A stretch of 9,657 nt of DNA, from positions 1-9,657 of the forward strand of contig JAITTA010000194.1 in assembly GCA_031287395.1 (NCBI GenBank), given 5' to 3'. Origin of the DNA: Dysgonamonadaceae bacterium (GTDB lineage: Bacteria > Bacteroidota > Bacteroidia > Bacteroidales > Azobacteroidaceae). Each line of letters starts with the position of its first letter. Position 1 is the stretch's first letter. Below, piece by piece: positions 1-7,168 of the stretch. Made by a program: the position numbers and the translations under genes. Below the pieces are notes generated by a model that made no database searches, was not told the DNA's origin, and saw only the letters and a program-made list of their open reading frames with translations.

Positions 1-1
1 C

Positions 2-286
2 AATTTGAAAATTATTACCGACTATGCTGTCAAAGCAAGTAAAATCCCTATTATTGGAGAAACGGGAATGGAAAGTGTTTCCGACCCGGCTTATTTTACG
101 GAAATTTTATATCCTGTTATCAGTAAATATAAAGTAGCTTCCGTTTTACTTTGGAGAAATGCTTGGGAACCGGATATAAAGGCGCATCATTACTATGTCC
201 CGTTCCCGGGGCATCCGGCTTGTGATGATTTTCGTGAGTTTGTAAATAAACCGGATATTTTAATGAGTAAAGATATTCCCAGATAA
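2..286 (+). CDS. GH26 beta-1,4-mannanase, C-terminal fragment (5' end outside window)
   Basis: Only the last 94 residues are visible; the frame is open to the left edge, so the TTG at position 5 is not a believable start. The fragment carries the motif IIGETG (visible residues 17-22), whose Glu (codon 59-61) fits the strand beta-7 nucleophile of GH26 mannanases. It is followed by a VLLWRNAW segment and the HYYVPFPGHPA...DF closing motif typical of this family. GH26 enzymes cleave beta-1,4-mannan, and Bacteroides ManA-type members release mannobiose, usually outside the cytoplasm; the signal peptide would lie upstream and cannot be seen. The stop codon directly abuts the ATG of the GH130 gene, so the two are very likely co-transcribed. 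The order GH26-GH130-transporter matches the B. fragilis mannan operon, which supports the call. Family is confident; exact product (mannobiose or longer) is inference from context. Confidence 0.85.
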   Translation, partial: NLKIITDYAVKASKIPIIGETGMESVSDPAYFTEILYPVISKYKVASVLLWRNAWEPDIKAHHYYVPFPGHPACDDFREFVNKPDILMSKDIPR

Positions 287-1474
287 ATGAAGAAAATGAT
301 AGACCTCATCGAACGAAAAAAGGCTCTTTTTGAAAAACAGGAGAATTTACTCTCCCGTATCAATATACCGGAAAAGGAAAACAATGGAATTTATATACGC
401 TATAAAAATCCGGTATTGACACGCGAACATGTACCTCTATGCTGGAGGTATGATTTCAATCCGGCGACGAATCCATACCTTATGGAGCGTATTGGAGTGA
501 ATGCCGCCATGAATTCCGGAGCCTTAAAATGGGAAGGAAAGTATATTTTAGCGGTCAGGGTGGAAGGACTGGACCGGAAATCATTTTTTGCAATTGCAGA
601 AAGTCCGAATGGGATCGATAATTTCCGTTTTTGGGAGTATCCTGTAGTGATGCCTGAAACGGACGAACCGGATACTAATATTTACGATATGCGTTTAACG
701 GCTCACGAGGACGGATATATTTATGGGCTTTTTTGTGCTGAACGGAAAAATCCGGATGCTCCGGCTGGAGACTTGTCGTCCGCTCTTGCATTTGCAGGAA
801 TTGCACGTACGAAAGACCTGATTCACTGGGAACGTTTTCCCGATCTGAAATCAAAAAGCCAACAACGGAATGTCGTGCTTCATCCGGAATTTGTGAATGG
901 AAAATATGCTTTGTACACTCGTCCTCAAGATGGATTTATTCATGCCGGAAATGGCGGTGGAATCGGATGGGTATTGGTTGACGATATCCGTAATGCGGAA
1001 ATTAAAGAAGAAAAAATTATTGACAGGAGGTATTATCATACGATCAAAGAAGTAAAAAACGGGGAAGGGCCTCATCCGATTAAAACGGGGAAGGGCTGGT
1101 TGCATCTGGCTCACGGGGTACGTGCCTGTGCCGCAGGATTACGATATGTTTTGTATCTTTACATGACCTCGTTGGAAGATCCTTCCGTGTTGATTGCCGA
1201 ACCTTCAGGATATTTTATGGCTCCTGTAGGAGAAGAACGTATCGGGGATGTTTCCAATGTATTGTTTTCCAATGGTTGGATAGCCGATGAAGACGGCAAG
1301 GTGTTTATTTATTATGCTTCTTCCGATACCCGGATGCATGTGGCGACATCTACGATTGAACAATTGATCGATTATTGTATGAATACGCCGAGAGATGGAC
1401 TCTGTTCGGTGGCTTCCGTAAAGGAAATAATTTCGTTGATTGACAGGAACAAATATTATTTTAATTCTATTTGA
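287..1474 (+). CDS. GH130 4-O-beta-D-mannosyl-D-glucose phosphorylase
   Basis: This 395-residue cytoplasmic enzyme should cleave mannosyl-beta-1,4-glucose with phosphate to alpha-mannose 1-phosphate and glucose, saving one ATP per disaccharide. The sequence closely resembles, from memory, the characterised B. fragilis enzyme (GH130 subfamily 1). Shared blocks include LMERIG (66-71), RVEGLDRKSFFA (91-102), ESPNGIDNFRFWEYPV (105-120), SQQRNVVLHPEF (191-202), IKEVKNGEGPHPIKT (253-267), LAHGVR (274-279) and GDVSNVLFSNGW (320-331). The proton-donor Asp of the family is D134 in NIYDMRLTAHEDG; counted from the second Met (position 296) it becomes D131, the number I recall for the B. fragilis enzyme. 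Length is normal for the family and there is no signal peptide. The start at 287 abuts the GH26 stop, suggesting translational coupling; ATG 296 is an alternative start. The substrate assignment is strengthened by the epimerase gene in the same operon. Confidence 0.93.
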   Translation: MKKMIDLIERKKALFEKQENLLSRINIPEKENNGIYIRYKNPVLTREHVPLCWRYDFNPATNPYLMERIGVNAAMNSGALKWEGKYILAVRVEGLDRKSFFAIAESPNGIDNFRFWEYPVVMPETDEPDTNIYDMRLTAHEDGYIYGLFCAERKNPDAPAGDLSSALAFAGIARTKDLIHWERFPDLKSKSQQRNVVLHPEFVNGKYALYTRPQDGFIHAGNGGGIGWVLVDDIRNAEIKEEKIIDRRYYHTIKEVKNGEGPHPIKTGKGWLHLAHGVRACAAGLRYVLYLYMTSLEDPSVLIAEPSGYFMAPVGEERIGDVSNVLFSNGWIADEDGKVFIYYASSDTRMHVATSTIEQLIDYCMNTPRDGLCSVASVKEIISLIDRNKYYFNSI

Positions 1475-1476
1475 TA

Positions 1477-2865
1477 ATGGCGGAAAAGATCAAACTAAGG
1501 GAAACAGTCGGCTATGGACTGGGCGATGCGGCCTCTTCCATGTTCTGGAAGTTATTTGGGACGTATATGCTTTTTTTCTATACCGATGTGTTTGGGATTC
1601 CTGCCGCTGTTGCCGGGACGATGTTTTTGGCGACCCGGATTTGGGATACTTTGTTCGATCCGGTGGTGGGAGTGATATGCGACCGAACTCAAACCCGATG
1701 GGGTAAGTTCCGTCCGTACATTCTCTGGATGGCGATTCCTTTCGGAATAATGGGAGTCCTGACATTTACCGTTCCCGGTTTGAGTTTAACAGGCCGGATC
1801 ATTTACGCCTACATTACCTATTCGTTGATGATGATGATCTATTCCCTGATCAATGTGCCTTATGCCTCTTTATTGGGAGTTATTTCGAGCGATCCTAAAA
1901 TACGGACGAAATTATCTTCCTACCGGATGATTTTTGCTTTTTCCGGAAGTATTCTGGTTTTGGTTCTGGTAGATCCTTTGGTCGGTTTTTTCAGTGGTTC
2001 CGGGGGAAATGCCGGCCTGGCGAGGGGATGGTCATTGTCCGTGATGGTTTTTGCCGTCATTGCGATTCTTTTTTTTCTGGGATGTTTCTTTTGGACTAAA
2101 GAACGGGTGAAGCCTATCCGGGAGGGGAAAAACAGTTTTAGGGAAGATGTGAGAGATTTGTGGCGAAATCGTCCCTGGTGGATACTTCTGGGAGCCGGAA
2201 TCGCAGCATTGATTTTTAATTCCATTCGCGACGGGGCGGCTGTCTATTATTTCAAATATTATGTGCAGGAAAGTGAGGTTTTTCATTTTGGATTCATTCA
2301 TACTTCTTTTACTTTAACCACCATATTCCTGGTTTTGGGACAAGCTGCCAATATCTTGGGAATTCTTTTTGTAACTCCCGTTTCAAATCGTATTGGAAAG
2401 AAAAGAACGTATCTTGCATCGATGGTATTGGCTACTGTTTTCAGTCTTGCATTTTATACATTAGGAAAAGGAGATGTCGTTTGGATGATGGTATTGCAGG
2501 TTTTAATCAGTATGTGCGCCGGAAGTATATTTCCTCTTTTGTGGTCGATGTATGCGGATATTGCGGATTATTCGGAGTGGAAGACCGGTCGGCGTGCAAC
2601 CGGCTTGATTTTTTCTTCCTCCTCCATGTCGCAGAAATTCGGATGGGCATTGGGAGGCGCTTTAGCCGGGTGGTTACTTGGGTTTTACGGTTTTAAAGCC
2701 AATGTGGAGCAAACAGAAATAGCTCAGCATGGTATCCGGTTGATGGTCAGTTTTCTACCGGCGATTGGAACCGTTTTGTCGGTTATTTTTATTTCAATGT
2801 ATCCGTTATCGGAAGTTGAACTTGCAAAGATTACCGGAGAATTGGAGGAAAAAAGAAAGGATTAA
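1477..2865 (+). CDS. GPH-family (MelB-like) MFS sugar:cation symporter, probable mannobiose importer
   Basis: A 462-residue inner-membrane protein with about 12 hydrophobic segments. Helix II and the following loop carry the GPH signature: R-x-W-D-x-x-x-D-P around residues 54-62 and DRTQTRWGKFRPYILW around 69-84. D57 and D61 occupy the places of the two cation-binding Asp residues of MelB (D55 and D59), so cation-coupled transport is expected. The second half contains a GR.ATGLIFSSSSMSQKFGWALGG segment, usual in Bacteroidota GPH transporters. I prefer ATG 1477, two bases after the GH130 stop, giving MAEKIKLRE; a TTG at 1471 in the same frame would overlap the GH130 stop but gives an unlikely MIM start. 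In the B. fragilis mannan operon a homologous transporter lies at the same place and is assigned to mannobiose uptake. The sugar specificity here is inferred from the neighbours, not from residues I can read. Confidence 0.9.
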   Translation: MAEKIKLRETVGYGLGDAASSMFWKLFGTYMLFFYTDVFGIPAAVAGTMFLATRIWDTLFDPVVGVICDRTQTRWGKFRPYILWMAIPFGIMGVLTFTVPGLSLTGRIIYAYITYSLMMMIYSLINVPYASLLGVISSDPKIRTKLSSYRMIFAFSGSILVLVLVDPLVGFFSGSGGNAGLARGWSLSVMVFAVIAILFFLGCFFWTKERVKPIREGKNSFREDVRDLWRNRPWWILLGAGIAALIFNSIRDGAAVYYFKYYVQESEVFHFGFIHTSFTLTTIFLVLGQAANILGILFVTPVSNRIGKKRTYLASMVLATVFSLAFYTLGKGDVVWMMVLQVLISMCAGSIFPLLWSMYADIADYSEWKTGRRATGLIFSSSSMSQKFGWALGGALAGWLLGFYGFKANVEQTEIAQHGIRLMVSFLPAIGTVLSVIFISMYPLSEVELAKITGELEEKRKD

Positions 2866-2887
2866 ATAGATATAAGCTTTAAATAGA

Positions 2888-4432
2888 ATGAAAAAAATAT
2901 TTTTGTTGATACCGGCAATGATGTTATTGACGGCTTGCATGGGAAATCAAAAAGGGCATGTGTATAATGTGATGGATTTTGGAGCGAAAAATGACGGAAA
3001 GACTATTTCTACGAAACAAATCCAGGATGCGATAGACAAATGCGCCATGAATGGGGGAGGGCAGGTGCTGCTTCCCAAGGGAGAGTATCTTACCGGAACA
3101 TTGAATCTGAAATCAAATATTGATTTTCATTTCGAACAGGGGTCTGTGTTGGTTGCAACGACCGATTTAAGCCATTATCAGATACATAATGAACATCCGG
3201 CAGGTATTTTTTATACCGAAAAGGCGGATAATGTCTCCATTACGGGAAACGGTAAAATTTTTGGCCGGGGAATGGAATTTATGTATGCGGACAGCGCTAA
3301 AGTCATCGGGCCGGACGATAAACAATATACCCGTCAGGGACAGGATTTCAGAAAGGTAAAAGAAGGATTGGGAGATGGGCCGGTTTATCCTAAAGATCGT
3401 TTCCACCAGATGGTTGTTTTCAGTGAATGTACGAGGATCAAACTGACGGATTTCCTTTGTCTGGATGCCCCTTATTGGACTATCTTGATAGTGCATTGCG
3501 ACGATATAGTGGTTCGTAACCTGACGATAAAGAACAATTTATTGATTCCGAATAACGATGGACTGGATATTATTTCGTGCAGTAACGCCAATATTTCCGA
3601 TTGTAATTTCGATTGCGGAGATGATGCGCTTGTATTGGCAGGATATTCGACGCATTATGGAGATCCTGGATTTAAAAATATTTTAAAACGTTCGGAAAAT
3701 ATCAATGTAAACAACTGTATTTTCCGTTCCCGTTCCAGTGCTATCCGTATTGGAGGTTGGGATCAGAATCACATGTCTAATTATAACTTCAGCAATATTG
3801 CCATTTATGATTCCAACCGGGGAATCAACATTGGAGTGGGAGATTCCGGATCTATTCAGAATATTAATTTTACAAATTTTGTGATAGAAACTCGTCTCCA
3901 CACGGGAGATTGGTGGGGGCAGGGGGATCCGATCAAGATATCTGCTATGAGAGGAGTCCCTAATAATCCGGTTGGAATCATTAAAAATATTAATTTTGTT
4001 AATATTTCATGTAAAAGTGAAAATGGAGTGATCATGTATGCTTCGGACGAAACCAAATTGCAAAATATTTGCTTTACTAATTTTCAGATGGAGCTAAGAA
4101 AAAGTCCGTTAGAGGATATTGCGGGTGGAAATCATGATTTGAGGCCGAATATCGTACCCGGGAAAGCGATTTTTAAAAGTGATATTCCTGCCGTATATAT
4201 CGAAAACGGGGAAAATATTTTCTTTAATCAGGCTTGTATCTCATGGGATGGAGTCGATCGTCCGCATTATACGAACGCCATTGAAGCCGTCCATGTGAAG
4301 AACCTGCAACTATCGGGAGTTGAGGCGGTATCTTCTCCGTCAAATCCGGGCATGCCGGCTGTTTTATTGAAAAATTGCAGTGATTTTAAAATTTCGGCTC
4401 CCGGATTGAGTGTAAAAACAGTGAATTTGTAA
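2888..4432 (+). CDS. GH28-like right-handed beta-helix lipoprotein (polygalacturonase fold, altered active site)
   Basis: A 514-residue exported protein. Residues 1-17 form a lipoprotein signal (MKKIFLLIPAMMLLTAC, lipobox LTAC, lipidated Cys17). The mature part begins with a VMDFGAKNDGKT block and a GGGQVLLPKGEYLTGTL block (56-72), the classic N-terminus of GH28/pectin-lyase-fold proteins, followed by repeated beta-helix coils rich in N-I-N-F/T repeats. Catalytic motifs are partly kept: NNDGLD (222-227, normally NTDG-D) and GDDA (244-247, normally GDD), preserving D224, D245 and D246. The usual GHG motif is replaced by SSAIRIG (283-289) and the RIK motif appears as PIK (348-350). GH28 enzymes normally hydrolyse galacturonan, rhamnogalacturonan or related linkages, so the target cannot be named with confidence. 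The gene starts 22 bp after the transporter stop, in the mannan operon. It could act on a side group of mannan, on pectin met together with mannan, or be a non-hydrolytic beta-helix protein. Confidence 0.8.
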   Translation: MKKIFLLIPAMMLLTACMGNQKGHVYNVMDFGAKNDGKTISTKQIQDAIDKCAMNGGGQVLLPKGEYLTGTLNLKSNIDFHFEQGSVLVATTDLSHYQIHNEHPAGIFYTEKADNVSITGNGKIFGRGMEFMYADSAKVIGPDDKQYTRQGQDFRKVKEGLGDGPVYPKDRFHQMVVFSECTRIKLTDFLCLDAPYWTILIVHCDDIVVRNLTIKNNLLIPNNDGLDIISCSNANISDCNFDCGDDALVLAGYSTHYGDPGFKNILKRSENINVNNCIFRSRSSAIRIGGWDQNHMSNYNFSNIAIYDSNRGINIGVGDSGSIQNINFTNFVIETRLHTGDWWGQGDPIKISAMRGVPNNPVGIIKNINFVNISCKSENGVIMYASDETKLQNICFTNFQMELRKSPLEDIAGGNHDLRPNIVPGKAIFKSDIPAVYIENGENIFFNQACISWDGVDRPHYTNAIEAVHVKNLQLSGVEAVSSPSNPGMPAVLLKNCSDFKISAPGLSVKTVNL

Positions 4433-4443
4433 AAAATAAATTG

Positions 4444-4518
4444 ATGAAGAGGTTTTGTTGTAGTTTGATATTCGTATTTTTTCTGGGCGGGCAACTTTCT
4501 TTTTCTCAAATGTTATAA
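4444..4518 (+). pseudogene. Orphan signal-peptide ORF (24 codons), possible remnant of a lost secreted protein
   Basis: An ATG eleven bases after the GH28-like stop opens a frame of 24 codons, MKRFCCSLIFVFFLGGQLSF followed by SQML and a TAA. This is a textbook export signal: basic n-region, hydrophobic core, and an SFS-Q end where Bacteroidota signal peptidase sites often lie. Nothing follows: the frame stops two codons after the predicted cleavage point, and the epimerase starts 27 bp later in another frame. The easiest reading is that the body of a secreted gene was deleted and only its leader remains. A real small peptide or a chance ORF is also possible. It occupies most of the only wide gap (112 bp) in the operon. 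Confidence 0.45.
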
Positions 4519-4544
4519 GTGGAGCACTAATATGAACGCCGATC

Positions 4545-5720
4545 ATGGAATTGCTGAAAAAAGAATTATACGAAGAACTGACCGGTAATATTCTTCCTTA
4601 TTGGATGAATAAGATGCAGGATAAGGAAAATGGAGGTTTCTACGGCAAGGTAGATGGAGGTGAGGCGCTTCACAGGCAAGCCGATAAAGGTGCTGTTCTG
4701 AATGCACGGATTCTTTGGACTTTTTCATCGGCTTACCGGATTTTTGAGGACCCGGTTTACCTGGATATGGCGGAACGAGCCTATCATTATATCCTGGATT
4801 ATTTTCTGGATAAAGAATATGGAGGTTTATACTGGAAACTGGATTATCGTGGAAATCCGGTCAATACGAAGAAACAGACTTATGCCCAGGGTTTTGCCCT
4901 TTACGGTTTTTCCGAATTTTACAGGGCTACCGGCAGGCCGGAAGCTTTGGAAATCGCAAAGCAATTTTTTTACTTGGTGGAAAAACAGGCTTATGATCCG
5001 GTAAAAGGAGGTTATTTTGAGGCTTTTACGCGTGATTGGCAACCGATAGAAGATATGCGGCTAAGTACGAAAGATGCAAATGAAAAAAAAACAATGAATA
5101 CTCATTTGCACCTACTGGAACCTTACACTAATTTGTTGAGAATCTGGCAAAATCCGGAAGTAAGATTAGCGCAACAGAAACTAATCCGGATATTTACCGG
5201 TAAGATTTTAAATCGTCAGACCGGTCATCTGGGTTTATTTTTTGATGAAAACTGGATCTCACAATCGGGACTTATTTCTTACGGGCACGACATCGAATCG
5301 TCCTGGCTTTTGTATGAAGCCGCCGAAGCGCTTGGAGAGTCTTCTTTGACTGAGGAAATCAGGCAAAAGTCGTTAGCCGTTGTGGAAGCCGCCTTGGAAG
5401 GGTTGCAACCCGACGGAAGCCTTATTTACGAATCCGACGGAGAACATGATGACACCGACCGGCATTGGTGGGTACAGGCAGAGACTGTCGTCGGATTAGT
5501 TTATGCATACAGGAATTCGGGAGATGAAAAATATTTGAATAAAGCAAAAGATTGTTGGAAATATATTCAAAAACACCTGACTGACAGGAAATCCGGAGAA
5601 TGGTATTGGAGCGTGGACGCACACGGAAAACGAAATTCCAGAGATGATAAAGCAGGATTTTGGAAATGTCCGTATCATAATAGTCGAATGTGTATGGAAA
5701 TTTGTACTTTTGTAAATTAA
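4545..5720 (+). CDS. Cellobiose 2-epimerase (AGE superfamily), mannobiose to mannosylglucose
   Basis: A 391-residue cytoplasmic enzyme of the N-acylglucosamine 2-epimerase superfamily, an (alpha/alpha)6 barrel. It should interconvert the reducing-end glucose and mannose of beta-1,4-disaccharides, here supplying mannosylglucose to the GH130 phosphorylase. Visible family motifs include NILPYWMNKMQDKENGGFYG (15-34), VLNARILWTFSSAYR (51-65), YGGLYW (92-97), TKKQTYAQGFALYG (108-121), DANEKKTMNTHLHLLEPYTN (177-196), SYGHDIESSWLL (245-256), DRHWWVQAET (305-314) and FWKCPYHNSRMCMEI (372-386). H187, H248 and H378 match the catalytic His residues; their spacing fits characterised enzymes (such as H259 and H390 of Rhodothermus marinus). 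Length is typical and no residue is missing. The ATG at 4545 is chosen because MELLKKELYEEL aligns with the usual helix 1 start. An ATG at 4532 lies in another frame. The epimerase is separated from the transporter by the GH28-like gene, unlike the order I recall for B. fragilis. Confidence 0.94.
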   Translation: MELLKKELYEELTGNILPYWMNKMQDKENGGFYGKVDGGEALHRQADKGAVLNARILWTFSSAYRIFEDPVYLDMAERAYHYILDYFLDKEYGGLYWKLDYRGNPVNTKKQTYAQGFALYGFSEFYRATGRPEALEIAKQFFYLVEKQAYDPVKGGYFEAFTRDWQPIEDMRLSTKDANEKKTMNTHLHLLEPYTNLLRIWQNPEVRLAQQKLIRIFTGKILNRQTGHLGLFFDENWISQSGLISYGHDIESSWLLYEAAEALGESSLTEEIRQKSLAVVEAALEGLQPDGSLIYESDGEHDDTDRHWWVQAETVVGLVYAYRNSGDEKYLNKAKDCWKYIQKHLTDRKSGEWYWSVDAHGKRNSRDDKAGFWKCPYHNSRMCMEICTFVN

Positions 5721-5733
5721 CTCTAATTTCTGA

Positions 5734-7101
5734 ATGCCTATGAAACGACGTGATTTTTTGACGAATTCCGCATTATTGGGAGCCGGGATCCCATTAGGAA
5801 TGTCGTCTGTAGCTTTGACTTCCTGTAGTAATAAGGAGAATACCCGGAAAGTAAAAACTTTCACTACGGAAGAGTTGGGAATGTATTCTTTTGTTGATGT
5901 AGCTCCGGATGGAAAACCGTTGAAAGCGGCTTTAGTAGGCTGTGGCGACCGGGGAACAGGCGCTGCTACCCAGTTTCTCAAATCCGGGCCGAATGTTTCT
6001 ATTATAGCTTTGGCCGATGTGTTGAAAGACCGACAGGATCGTTGCCTGGAAGTCTTGAAGGAAAAGGGGAATGAAGTTCCGGAAGCAAATTGTTTTATTG
6101 GTTTCGATTCTTACAAAAAGGTGCTGGAAATGCCGGATATCGATGTGGTATTGCTTTGTACGCCGACTCATTTCAGGCCGGAACACTTCAAAGCTGCTGT
6201 GGAAGCCGGAAAACATATTTTTATGGAAAAGCCTTGTGCTGTGGATCCTACCGGAATCCGTACGGTAATAGCCGCTTCCAAAGTGGCAACAACGAAAGGA
6301 CTTACGGTTGTAACCGGAAATCAGCGGCGGCACCGTCGCGATTATTGGGAAGCGTACATACAGGTCAGGAATGGTATCATCGGAGATATTGTTTCCGCAT
6401 CTGCGCATTGGGACCAGGGAGCCTGGTGGAATAAGCGTAAACGTCCCGAATGGAGCGACATGGAGTATTGTATCCGGAATTGGTTTAATATCAAATGGTT
6501 GAGTGGAGATCACCTGCTCGATCAGGCCATTCATAACATCGATGTCGTTACCTGGTTTACCGGGATGCGTCCGGTAAGAGCTGTCGGTTTTGGAGGAAGG
6601 GCGCAACGTCTGACCGGAGATATCTACGATTTTTTCAGTGTGGATTATTACTACGAGAATAATAAACGGATGCTGACTACCGCACGGCAAATCGACGGTT
6701 GCGACGGGAATGTATCCGAGCAGGTTTTTGGTACGGAAGGGGTCGCTTTGTTGAATGACCGGGGAGATATTTCTATTGTGGACTATCAGGGAAATATCCT
6801 TTGGAAGTACGATTATGAAGCCAAGCCGGTTAAGAATCCGTACGATCAGGAACACGTTCACTTTGTAGAATCCATCCGCCTGGATAAAAAAATAAACCAG
6901 TCGGAAGATTTGGCTTACTCGACTTTGATTGCAATTCAGGGTCGCGAAGCAGCCTATACCGGAAAAGCAATCACCTGGGATGAAATTATGGCTTCCAATC
7001 TCCGTTATGGGCCGGAAACCTACGAATTTGGTCCATTACCCGATTATCACGAAGGGGTGGCTCCGGTTCCGGGAAAAACTCCGGACAGTCCGGTGATGTA
7101 A
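5734..7101 (+). CDS. Exported Gfo/Idh/MocA oxidoreductase with twin-Arg-like lipoprotein signal
   Basis: A 455-residue member of the Gfo/Idh/MocA family of NAD(P)-dependent sugar oxidoreductases. The N-terminus is KRRDFL (4-9, twin Arg R5-R6), then a hydrophobic stretch, then LTSC (28-31), consistent with a Tat-exported lipoprotein anchored at Cys31. The Rossmann fold starts with ALVGCGDRG (66-74), followed by a strand ending in ALAD (92-95). The EKP motif (165-167, with K166) and the helix GDHLLDQAIHNIDVVTWF (258-275, with D263 and H267) supply the usual catalytic positions. Exported members are thought to keep their cofactor bound, as in glucose-fructose oxidoreductase. Related proteins include inositol- and glucoside-3-dehydrogenases and the NAD-dependent GH109 glycosidases; which of these applies cannot be told from sequence. 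It starts 13 bp after the epimerase and is the last gene before a terminator. ATG 5740 (MKRRDFL) is an equally good start. Confidence 0.85.
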   Translation: MPMKRRDFLTNSALLGAGIPLGMSSVALTSCSNKENTRKVKTFTTEELGMYSFVDVAPDGKPLKAALVGCGDRGTGAATQFLKSGPNVSIIALADVLKDRQDRCLEVLKEKGNEVPEANCFIGFDSYKKVLEMPDIDVVLLCTPTHFRPEHFKAAVEAGKHIFMEKPCAVDPTGIRTVIAASKVATTKGLTVVTGNQRRHRRDYWEAYIQVRNGIIGDIVSASAHWDQGAWWNKRKRPEWSDMEYCIRNWFNIKWLSGDHLLDQAIHNIDVVTWFTGMRPVRAVGFGGRAQRLTGDIYDFFSVDYYYENNKRMLTTARQIDGCDGNVSEQVFGTEGVALLNDRGDISIVDYQGNILWKYDYEAKPVKNPYDQEHVHFVESIRLDKKINQSEDLAYSTLIAIQGREAAYTGKAITWDEIMASNLRYGPETYEFGPLPDYHEGVAPVPGKTPDSPVM

Positions 7102-7121
7102 ACGGGCATATTCAGTAAATA

Positions 7122-7168
7122 AAATCAAAACCCAACCGTTTCATAACGACTCGGTTGGGTTTTGATTT
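7122..7168. terminator. Bidirectional rho-independent-type terminator, 17-bp perfect stem
   Basis: The arm at 7122-7138 (AAATCAAAACCCAACCG) is an exact reverse complement of 7152-7168, with a 13-nt loop. The core CCCAACCG/CGGTTGGG is GC-rich, and the outer part gives a run of A on one side and T on the other on both strands, so it can end transcription in either direction. It lies 20 bp after the oxidoreductase stop (7101) and spans the convergent junction. The right arm is inside the last codons of the minus-strand gene. Confidence 0.85.

Noticed and set aside
1471..1476. TTG at 1471 as the transporter start, overlapping the GH130 stop
   Set aside because: ATG 1477 gives the normal short N-terminus of GPH transporters, and an MIM start from TTG is less likely.
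1440..1706. An 88-codon frame overlapping the GH130/transporter junction
   Set aside because: It is an out-of-frame shadow of the transporter start, with a Cys/Arg-rich translation and no recognisable domain.
2866..2887. Possible internal promoter (TATAAGCTTTAA) before the GH28-like gene
   Set aside because: It lacks the spacing and the TTTG end of the Bacteroides -7 element and has no paired -33 box in view; a 22-bp AT-rich spacer is usual inside such operons.
4443..4485. A TTTG-rich stretch in the gap before the epimerase, considered as a promoter
   Set aside because: TAGTTTG has one base too few between TA and TTTG for the consensus TAnnTTTG, and the stretch is better explained as codons of the orphan signal peptide.
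4532..4588. An 18-codon ORF (MNADHGIAEKRIIRRTDR) overlapping the start of the epimerase in another frame
   Set aside because: It is short, has no hydrophobic or signal character, and is explained by chance; the epimerase start at 4545 fits the family alignment. It was considered as a coupling leader peptide but nothing supports that.
5932..6861. A 309-codon open frame antisense to the Gfo/Idh/MocA gene
   Set aside because: It lies wholly opposite a gene with clear family motifs, its translation matches no fold I recognise, and its length follows from codon bias on the other strand.
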